From NCBI GenBank assembly GCA_049680295.1, contig JBAUHN010000258.1:1-29817 (forward strand): a stretch of 29,817 nt of DNA, written 5' to 3'. The position numbers were made by a program, and so were the translations under genes. This document shows, one piece after another, positions 23,941-29,817 of the stretch. Numbering within the stretch: position 1 is the first letter of the stretch; every line of letters begins with the position of its first letter. The DNA is from JBAUHN01 sp049680295 (GTDB taxonomy: Bacteria > Pseudomonadota > Alphaproteobacteria > Rhodobacterales > Rhodobacteraceae). Under the pieces are notes generated by a model. It ran no database searches and was not told the DNA's origin. It saw nothing but the letters and a program-made list of their open reading frames with translations.

Positions 23941-24636
23941 CTAAACACCCAAATACCGCGATAATTTCGCAGGATCGGCGCGCAAATCTGTGGCATTCAG
24001 TGTTTCGAGGTTCCGGCCACTTTCGATAAATGCAACCCGGTCGGCGATGGATAAAACGGCGTCAACGCGTTGTTCAACCAGGATAATCGCGACGCCTTGG
24101 GATTTCATTTGCACGATCACCTGTCGGATTTGGTCGATCATCGACGGTTGCAAACCTTCGGTCGGTTCATCGAGCAACAGCACTTCAGGCCGCAAACACA
24201 AGGCGCGGGCTGTGGCCAACATTTGTTGTTCGCCGCCAGATAGCGTTCCCGCAGGTTGGGCCAGACGTCCCCGCAAGGGGGGAAACAGATCCAGCACCCA
24301 GTCGCGGGTGTCGGGGCCTTTTTTGCGGGCCATCAGCCCGATTTCGATGTTTTCCGCCACGGTCAATTCGGGAAACAACCGGCGTCCTTGCGGGATGTAG
24401 CCAATGCCGCGTTTGGGCACCTCATGGGCAGGGATACCGGTTAAGTCGTCGCTGTTCAGGGTGATATTTCCAGCGGTCAGCGGCAATTGTCCCATGATAG
24501 ACTTCAGTATTGTGCTCTTGCCCGCGCCATTGCGCCCCAACAGGCACAGGATTTCACCGGGTTGCACGTTCAAGGACACGCCAAACAGCGCTTTTGCGCG
24601 ACCATATGAGGCGTGGATGTCGCGTACCTCAAGCAT
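23941..24636 (-). CDS. livF: branched-chain amino-acid-type ABC transporter ATPase LivF
   Basis: This is the second ATPase of the importer. The 231-residue product contains Walker A GRNGAGKST (34-42), signature LSGGEQQ (132-138), Walker B with LLLDEPTEGL (about 153-162) and the HAAT-family switch region in which ILVEQRVDAVL replaces a histidine by Gln. The ATG at 24636 gives the standard MLEVRDIHASYG start and overlaps the livG end by eight bases; an in-frame start farther upstream lies inside livG and is unlikely. It is the last gene of the five-gene leftward operon and ends facing ptsP. Confidence 0.95.
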   Translation of the reverse strand: MLEVRDIHASYGRAKALFGVSLNVQPGEILCLLGRNGAGKSTILKSIMGQLPLTAGNITLNSDDLTGIPAHEVPKRGIGYIPQGRRLFPELTVAENIEIGLMARKKGPDTRDWVLDLFPPLRGRLAQPAGTLSGGEQQMLATARALCLRPEVLLLDEPTEGLQPSMIDQIRQVIVQMKSQGVAIILVEQRVDAVLSIADRVAFIESGRNLETLNATDLRADPAKLSRYLGV

Positions 24637-25357
24637 CTGTTTTGCCCAGATATGCCGCCTGTACGGCGGCGTTGTTGTGAATGTCTTTTGGGGTGCCTTC
24701 TGCCAGGATTTCGCCAAAGTTCAGCACAGTGATAAAGTCGGCGGTTTGCATCACCACATTCATGTTGTGTTCGATCAGCAGGATCGTGGTGTCCCCCGCC
24801 AACATCTTGATCAAGCGCACGAAATCTTGAACTTCGGCTTCGGCTAAACCTTGGGTGGGTTCGTCCAGAATGAACAGTTTCGGATCTTGCGCCAGCCCCA
24901 TTGCGATCTCAAGAATACGCTGGTGCCCATAGCTCAGATCACCGGCGATCTGCTCGGCACGCTCGGCCAGACCGACGCGGGCCAAGATGGCGTCAACCTT
25001 GGCCTGCAATGCCTTGCGGTCGCTCCCAAGCTTTCGCCGCGCCGCAAGCGCCACATTTTCGCGCAAAGACAGGCCCGCAAAGACTGACGTAATCTGGAAA
25101 GTGTACGCAATCCCCAGGGCGATGCGTTTGTGGGCCGGCAGGGCGCTGATGTTCTTGCCTTCAAAAAATACGTCCCCACGGGTGGCCGCGATCCGGCCGC
25201 TGACCATCCCGACAAAGGTGGATTTTCCTGCACCATTGGGTCCGATGAGTGCGGTGATCTTGCCGCGCGCCAGTCTGAAATCCACGTTGTTATTGGCGGT
25301 AATGCCTGCATAGACTTTGGTCAGGCCACGGGTTTCAAGGATGTTTACGGCAGCCAT
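24629..25357 (-). CDS. livG: branched-chain amino-acid-type ABC transporter ATPase LivG
   Basis: This 242-residue ATPase pairs with LivF. Walker A is GPNGAGKST (39-47), the signature is LSYGHQR (141-147), the variant usual in LivG-type proteins, and Walker B is LFILDEPTQGL (about 161-171). The switch region reads ILLIEHNMNVV with the histidine present. The start at 25357 overlaps the end of livM by 13 bases, and its end overlaps livF, so the genes are tightly packed. The transported solute is set by the binding protein, not by this subunit. Confidence 0.95.
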   Translation of the reverse strand: MAAVNILETRGLTKVYAGITANNNVDFRLARGKITALIGPNGAGKSTFVGMVSGRIAATRGDVFFEGKNISALPAHKRIALGIAYTFQITSVFAGLSLRENVALAARRKLGSDRKALQAKVDAILARVGLAERAEQIAGDLSYGHQRILEIAMGLAQDPKLFILDEPTQGLAEAEVQDFVRLIKMLAGDTTILLIEHNMNVVMQTADFITVLNFGEILAEGTPKDIHNNAAVQAAYLGKTDA

Positions 25358-26289
25358 GGCGCCACCCGTTTGCGCAATTCACCGGCCAAGCCCTGGGGTG
25401 CGAACAGCGTCAATACCAACAGTGCTAAGCCTGCAATCAACATGTAAGCCGTTGTATATCCGCTGGAAATGTCGATCAGGTAAAACATGAACACGACGCC
25501 GATCAGCGGCCCGATTGTGGTGCCCGCCCCGCCAAGCAACACCCAAAGCAGCGGAAAAATCGAATATTGCACGGTCGAAAACGTGGCGCCAACATAGCCA
25601 AAAAGCAGCGCATAGGCAGCCCCTGCCAATCCCGACACCGCGCCCGACACGACGACTGCGCGCCATTTGTGGTTCATGGTGTCATACCCCAACATTTGCG
25701 CGCGCTCTTCGTTTTCGCGGATCGCAATCAGGGTGCGCCCAAATGGCGATTGGACTAACCGGGCAAGGGACACAAAGCACAGGGCGAACAAGGCCAGCGC
25801 TGTGAAATACCGTGCCATATCCGTGCTCAGGTCGATCCCTGCGATGCGGCGCAACCCTTGCTGGATCACAAACCCTTCGTCGCCGCGGGTGTAGGTGCCG
25901 AAGTACAGGATCACCAGATAACCGGCCTGCGCAAACATCAACGTGACGATCATGAAAGCGACGCCACGGGTGCGCAGCGCCAGAAAACCGATGACACTGG
26001 CCAAGGATGTCGCCGCCAGCACGCCCACGGCCAGTGCAGGCAAAGGGGGCAATCCCATCCCATTCATGGAAAGGCCCAGCCCATACATCCCGGCGGCAAA
26101 AAACATTGCATGGCCCAGGCTTAGTAACCCTGTGTATCCAAAAAGAAAATTGTATCCCATCGCATAAATCGCCAGCACCATGATGCGCGACAGATTGCCG
26201 GTGTGATAGGTTGGCAGTACAAAAAACAGCACGGCCAGACAGGCGAGAACGGACAGATGCAGAGCAGTTGCCTTGTGCCGATTGCTCAT
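25345..26289 (-). CDS. livM: branched-chain amino-acid-type ABC transporter permease LivM
   Basis: LivM is one of the two channel subunits. From the ATG at 26289 the product has 314 residues and about nine hydrophobic helices, including the family segments IYAMGYNFLFGYTGLLSLGHA and, near the C-terminus, LLGGAGTTIGPLIGVVF. The cytoplasmic ATPase-docking loop is in the stretch LIAIRENEERAQMLGYD. This start overlaps the livH stop in an ATGA junction; the frame is open much further upstream but only as a shadow of livH. Confidence 0.94.
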   Translation of the reverse strand: MSNRHKATALHLSVLACLAVLFFVLPTYHTGNLSRIMVLAIYAMGYNFLFGYTGLLSLGHAMFFAAGMYGLGLSMNGMGLPPLPALAVGVLAATSLASVIGFLALRTRGVAFMIVTLMFAQAGYLVILYFGTYTRGDEGFVIQQGLRRIAGIDLSTDMARYFTALALFALCFVSLARLVQSPFGRTLIAIRENEERAQMLGYDTMNHKWRAVVVSGAVSGLAGAAYALLFGYVGATFSTVQYSIFPLLWVLLGGAGTTIGPLIGVVFMFYLIDISSGYTTAYMLIAGLALLVLTLFAPQGLAGELRKRVAPWLP

Positions 26290-27212
26290 GCGGCCCGGCG
26301 TCCCAGCAGCCCCTGCGGGCGAAACACCAGCACCATCGCGACCAGCAATGTTGCGATGATTTTGGCCAACGTCGGTGAGAAAAAGACTGAGATAATGCCA
26401 TCGCTCATCCCGATCAGGATTGCGGCCAGAATGGTGCCGGGCAAGCTGCCCAGACCGCCGATGATGACCACGATGAACGATAACAGCAATGGATCCGCGC
26501 CCATCAGATAATGGGCTTGCTGGATTGGAACGACCAGAACCGCGCCGATCGCGGCTAGGCCTGCCCCCAGCCCAAAGACCCAACTGTAAACACGGCGCAC
26601 AGGCACACCAAAAGCCTGCGCCATTTCGCTGTCTTGCTGCGTCGCGCGCATCAGCAAACCCGCTTTGGTGCGGGTCATCGCCGCCCAAAGCGCCAGCAGA
26701 ATGACAACCGCGGCGGCGATGACAAACAGTTTGTAGCTGGTTGTGCTAAGCCCCCAGGGCCAATATAGCGCGAAACCGCCCTCGCCAAATTCGAACCAGG
26801 GCAAGGCCAGACGCGTATTGAACGGCGCTTCAACCGGGCGGGCATCTGGGCCAAACGTCATCAATGTTGTCTGTTGGATGATGTATAACAATCCGATGGT
26901 GGCGACGATGGTGCGGTCGGGATCGTAATTGATCCGTTGCAGGATCACCCGGTCCGCAAGACCCGCCAGCAACCCTACCAGCACAGGCGCAACCACAATG
27001 GCTGCGATAAATCCCAGTGCCGGGTGGGTGCCAATCAGCGATGCCACCCACCATGCAATAACCGCACCCAACATATAGAATTCGCCGTGGGCGACATTGA
27101 CTACACGCATTACGCCAAAGACGATGCTTAATCCCATGGCGGTCAGTGCAAGGATCGCTGCCGTGACCGCCCCCTCAAGCGAGGCGAGTAGCAGATGGGG
27201 TCCGAATTCCAT
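26286..27212 (-). CDS. livH: branched-chain amino-acid-type ABC transporter permease LivH
   Basis: LivH is the other channel subunit, 308 residues with about eight hydrophobic helices. Family features include GLSIVFGVMRVVNVAHGEFYMLGA near the N-terminus, the docking loop with LLMRATQQDSEMAQAFGV, and GGLGSLPGTILAAILIG followed by the terminal RPQGLLGRR. It starts 49 bases after the binding-protein gene and overlaps livM by four bases. Related permeases serve urea, amides and aromatic acids as well as branched-chain amino acids. Confidence 0.95.
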   Translation of the reverse strand: MEFGPHLLLASLEGAVTAAILALTAMGLSIVFGVMRVVNVAHGEFYMLGAVIAWWVASLIGTHPALGFIAAIVVAPVLVGLLAGLADRVILQRINYDPDRTIVATIGLLYIIQQTTLMTFGPDARPVEAPFNTRLALPWFEFGEGGFALYWPWGLSTTSYKLFVIAAAVVILLALWAAMTRTKAGLLMRATQQDSEMAQAFGVPVRRVYSWVFGLGAGLAAIGAVLVVPIQQAHYLMGADPLLLSFIVVIIGGLGSLPGTILAAILIGMSDGIISVFFSPTLAKIIATLLVAMVLVFRPQGLLGRRAA

Positions 27213-27261
27213 GAGCAGGGCGCCTTATTATCAGGGGGTCACGGCTGTGTTGCGGATCAGC

Positions 27262-28566
27262 TCAAAGGGGCTGGCTGGTATAATCGACCTCGTCCTCATA
27301 CATGCCATCCTCGATCGAAGTGGTATGCGCGCGCACAAGTTTTCCGTCCGTCACCTTTGAGATATACTGGTGACCAAAGGTTTGGTGGGTCTTGCCATTG
27401 AAACGTTTGGCACCTTGCGGATGATCATCCGATTCCGGCATGTCCGACATCGCCTCAACGGCCTCGATCAGTTTGGCGCGGTCGGCAGGGCCTTGATAAT
27501 CTGCGGTCTCCATGCCGGCCTTGATGATGTTCAAAGTCTCCCAACACCCAAACATGTGCGAATAGGTCGAGACATCTTTGCTGTCAGACAGCGACGCGCC
27601 ATTGTCGTCCACACCTACGGCGGCCCGATATGCTTTGTCGAATTCGGTTTGGTCAGCCTGTGCGTGGCGGGGGTGGCCCTCCCAGAAATAGGTGCCTTCA
27701 AGGAATTCCAGACCGGGGCTGTTGATATCAACCGCTTCGAGACTGTCGATAAAGCCGAAAATCTCCGGGCTGCTGGGGCCGAAAAATTCGCCCAGTTCTT
27801 TGACAAAGGTCAAAACGGCAGGGCCGACCATGACGTGATAAACCACTTCGGTTTCACGCGGAATATTCGGGAAATAGCGGGTGAAGGAGGTTTCTGTCGG
27901 CGGGATTGCGATCTTTGCAACAACTTCGCCGCCTTCCGCCTCGATTGCCGCAGAAAAGAAATCGCGGTGATCATGGCCAAAGGCGAAATCGGGATAGATC
28001 ATCGTGACCTTTTTGCCCAGATTGTTACCAACAAAGGGCGCCATCGCCTGCACCTGACTTTTGACATCCGTAATGCCCGGTTGCAGGGTGTAGCGGTTTA
28101 ACCCGCCGCTGGCGACATGGTGCCCTTCGGAGACCACGAAATAAGGGATTTTCAACTCGCCCGCGCGCGGGGCAGATCCGATCACCACGTGGCTGAACAG
28201 CGTTCCAAATGCGACGTCACAGCCATGCTGATTGGCGAATTTTTCGACAACTTCGGCGCCGCGTTTGGGATCAGTGCCGTCGTCTTCGGTCACAATCTCA
28301 ACGGGTCGGCCATTGATGCCGCCCATATCATTGATGCGTGTGACCGCTGCTTGCGTCGTGCGGTCGTACCAGCGCCCATAGGCGGCCCCGATACCGGTGG
28401 CGTGTTTCTGGAACCCGATCTTAATCGGGGACGAACTTTGCGCCTGCGCAAATCCCATCGACGACGGTAAAAGACCGGTTGCGGCCATGGTTCCAACACC
28501 CGCGCCAAGCCCTGCAAGGGCCGTTCGCCGGTTCAGAAGCTGATTCTTTGGTGTGGTGTCGGTCAT
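27262..28566 (-). CDS. periplasmic substrate-binding protein of a branched-chain amino-acid-type ABC importer
   Basis: The 434-residue product is a type I periplasmic binding protein (Leu/Ile/Val-binding-like) and the solute receptor for the LivHMGF proteins encoded downstream. The N-terminus has a long signal peptide with a twin-arginine-like NRRTALAG at about residues 12-19 and a likely cleavage after GFAQA (about 37), so export may be by the Tat route. The mature part opens with IKIGFQKHATGIGAAYGRW and contains GGINGRPVEIVTEDDGTDP, typical of the family. The ATG at 28566 has a strong GGAGG six to seven bases upstream. The ligand is unknown: the pocket residues are not those of the classical LivJ/LivK proteins as far as I can judge. 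Confidence 0.92.
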   Translation of the reverse strand: MTDTTPKNQLLNRRTALAGLGAGVGTMAATGLLPSSMGFAQAQSSSPIKIGFQKHATGIGAAYGRWYDRTTQAAVTRINDMGGINGRPVEIVTEDDGTDPKRGAEVVEKFANQHGCDVAFGTLFSHVVIGSAPRAGELKIPYFVVSEGHHVASGGLNRYTLQPGITDVKSQVQAMAPFVGNNLGKKVTMIYPDFAFGHDHRDFFSAAIEAEGGEVVAKIAIPPTETSFTRYFPNIPRETEVVYHVMVGPAVLTFVKELGEFFGPSSPEIFGFIDSLEAVDINSPGLEFLEGTYFWEGHPRHAQADQTEFDKAYRAAVGVDDNGASLSDSKDVSTYSHMFGCWETLNIIKAGMETADYQGPADRAKLIEAVEAMSDMPESDDHPQGAKRFNGKTHQTFGHQYISKVTDGKLVRAHTTSIEDGMYEDEVDYTSQPL

Positions 28567-28631
28567 GGTATTACCTCCAGATGCGCGCGATAGCGCAAGA
28601 AACGTGGGTTCAGATTGTGTGCATGCTAACA

Positions 28632-28648
28632 GAAAGTCTAGAACTTTC
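28632..28648. promoter_or_regulatory. inverted repeat GAAAGT-CTAGA-ACTTTC upstream of the ABC operon
   Basis: Perfect 6-base arms flank five bases in the 91-base gap between the edge membrane-protein gene and the binding-protein gene, 66 to 82 bases before the start codon at 28566. No T-run follows on the minus strand, so an operator is more likely than a terminator. The regulator is unknown. Confidence 0.4.
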
Positions 28649-28657
28649 GCCATTTGA

Positions 28658-29817
28658 CTACATGCCGCGCGGTGATGCCAGTAACCACAGCCCAAAAATC
28701 GTATAAATTATCATCAACGCCCCAATCCCGATTTGCGCACGAACGGCCATGCGTTCGGTTGGAAACAAGTTTGCCGCGACATGATGCGCCATAAGAACGG
28801 ACAGGATATGCGCACTGACCACGGCGCCCGCCTGGGATAACCAAATGACGCGAACAGTGCTTTGGGTGTTAAGAAATCCGGTTGTCACCTGGCATCTGTT
28901 CAGGCCCAGATAGTTTGCACCTTGCGCGAATGGATCTGACAGAGCGCAGACCCAATATTGGATTTGCACCAGAAACGATGTCAGGTAATGCGCGATGTGG
29001 TAGCCAAAGGCGATCGGGATAAGGGTCAGCGAAAACCCTATGAATGCAGTTTTGAAGCGGATGACTGGCGCATCCTGTACGTGGTTTACCAGCACCAACC
29101 CAACCCAAACAGCGCAGGCGTAGATCACGACAAGCGCGATGTTGGCAACAATCAACCCGAGTGTGGAAGGCACAATAACCGCTGACCGACCGGGAAATTC
29201 CAATGGGTTGATCCCGATTTGGGCCAGCCACCAAAATGTCTCATGCAGGCCGTCGAAACTGCCGGAGCCAAGCATCACAAGGCAAAACACCGCGTGACCG
29301 AGGCTGTGATCATCGCGGTTCAGGCCAGACCAGCCCGGGGTTCCAAATCGAAACCGGGGGCGCAGGTTCAGGGCGGACAACCGCGCGATCAGAGTAAAAA
29401 AGACCGACAGGCATTCGAACTGAGATTGCCAGCTTTCGCGGCCAAAGAGGATCATGCCGGCGCATGTAACCGCCCAATATCCCATCGCAATTTTAGCCAG
29501 CCGGGAGGGGTCGCTGGGGGCGATATCGGCGATAATAAAGCCATAAAACGCCAAAAACACCAAAACCGCAGGCCAGACGCCGAATGTGGCAGGCAAGGTC
29601 AATGGCGGTCTGGTGTCGCCCATCGTCACATCATAAAGGCCCGACCATGGGTTCACCCAACGCCACAGGTCGCCGAAAACCCCTGTGGCGACAACAATTC
29701 CGACCCACCAGACGGTCCAGAGTGTCAGCGGCAGCAAATTGCCCTGCGGATCATTCGGCCCGGTCAGCCCGACCCAGACCAAGGCCGCAAACATGATTGT
29801 CGCACACAGGCTGGTGA
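28658..29817 (-). CDS. polytopic membrane protein of unknown function, N-terminus beyond the right edge
   Basis: The frame is open from the right edge to the TAG at 28658-28660, about 386 codons, with the true start outside the window. The visible part has about ten hydrophobic segments. Distinct motifs are WRWVNPWSGLYD near the start, ESWQSQFE, SFDGLHETFWW, GYHIAHYL, SDPFAQGANYLG and AHILSVLMAHHVAANLF. Several histidines lie within or next to predicted helices, which could bind a metal or heme; that is inference. From memory, these motifs recall a family of bacterial membrane proteins that databases sometimes label fenitrothion hydrolase, a name I would not trust for function. It is upstream of, and on the same strand as, the ABC operon, 91 bases away. 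Confidence 0.75.
   Translation of the reverse strand, partial: TSLCATIMFAALVWVGLTGPNDPQGNLLPLTLWTVWWVGIVVATGVFGDLWRWVNPWSGLYDVTMGDTRPPLTLPATFGVWPAVLVFLAFYGFIIADIAPSDPSRLAKIAMGYWAVTCAGMILFGRESWQSQFECLSVFFTLIARLSALNLRPRFRFGTPGWSGLNRDDHSLGHAVFCLVMLGSGSFDGLHETFWWLAQIGINPLEFPGRSAVIVPSTLGLIVANIALVVIYACAVWVGLVLVNHVQDAPVIRFKTAFIGFSLTLIPIAFGYHIAHYLTSFLVQIQYWVCALSDPFAQGANYLGLNRCQVTTGFLNTQSTVRVIWLSQAGAVVSAHILSVLMAHHVAANLFPTERMAVRAQIGIGALMIIYTIFGLWLLASPRGM

Overview
The window is a gene-dense chromosomal segment of an alphaproteobacterium, very probably a member of the Rhodobacterales (Roseobacter group). The basis is protein style and gene order recognised from memory: ctaC-ctaB-small ORF-ctaG-ctaE-surf1 followed by thrC and an M16 peptidase, lysC next to a GAF-containing ptsP, and dprA beside topA. 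The DNA is moderately GC-rich. I see no insertion sequence, phage gene, tRNA, rRNA or CRISPR array. No gene-free stretch exceeds 300 bases; the largest gaps are about 150 to 180 bases.

Layout, left to right. (1) 1-5252, leftward: tldD, dprA and topA (DNA topoisomerase I, cut by the left edge). (2) 5430-8896, rightward: biogenesis and subunits of an aa3-type cytochrome c oxidase, comprising subunit II, heme O synthase, a 55-residue membrane protein, the Cox11-type copper chaperone and subunit III. Subunit I (ctaD) is not in the window. A strong intrinsic terminator follows subunit III. (3) 8985-12905, rightward: surf1, thrC, an M16 zinc peptidase and a RimJ-like acetyltransferase, with very short or overlapping junctions. 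(4) 12958-15780: a PlsC-like acyltransferase, a leftward flavin reductase-like protein, a YhbS-like acetyltransferase and an EcsC-family protein. (5) 18303-15777, leftward: modABC molybdate importer, whose last gene overlaps the EcsC gene tail to tail. (6) 18458-23787, rightward: a NUDIX hydrolase, a DUF1178 protein, a short-chain dehydrogenase, aspartokinase (lysC) and the nitrogen-PTS enzyme I (ptsP). (7) 28566-23941, leftward: a complete branched-chain-amino-acid-type ABC importer (binding protein, two permeases, two ATPases). (8) 28658 to the right edge, leftward: the C-terminal part of an uncharacterised polytopic membrane protein.

Functionally the window is mostly housekeeping: respiration (oxidase assembly needs heme O, Cu delivery and Surf1), amino-acid synthesis (lysC and thrC act in the aspartate pathway), DNA topology and uptake, and two importers. 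I did not find a convincing undescribed multi-gene system. The most interesting leads are small: a 21-bp inverted repeat in the tldD/ctaC promoter region, a terminator placed directly before surf1, two DnaA-box-like sites between ptsP and livF, 10-bp tandem repeats covering the NUDIX start codon, a hairpin in the lysC leader, an inverted repeat before the ABC operon, and the membrane protein at the right edge.
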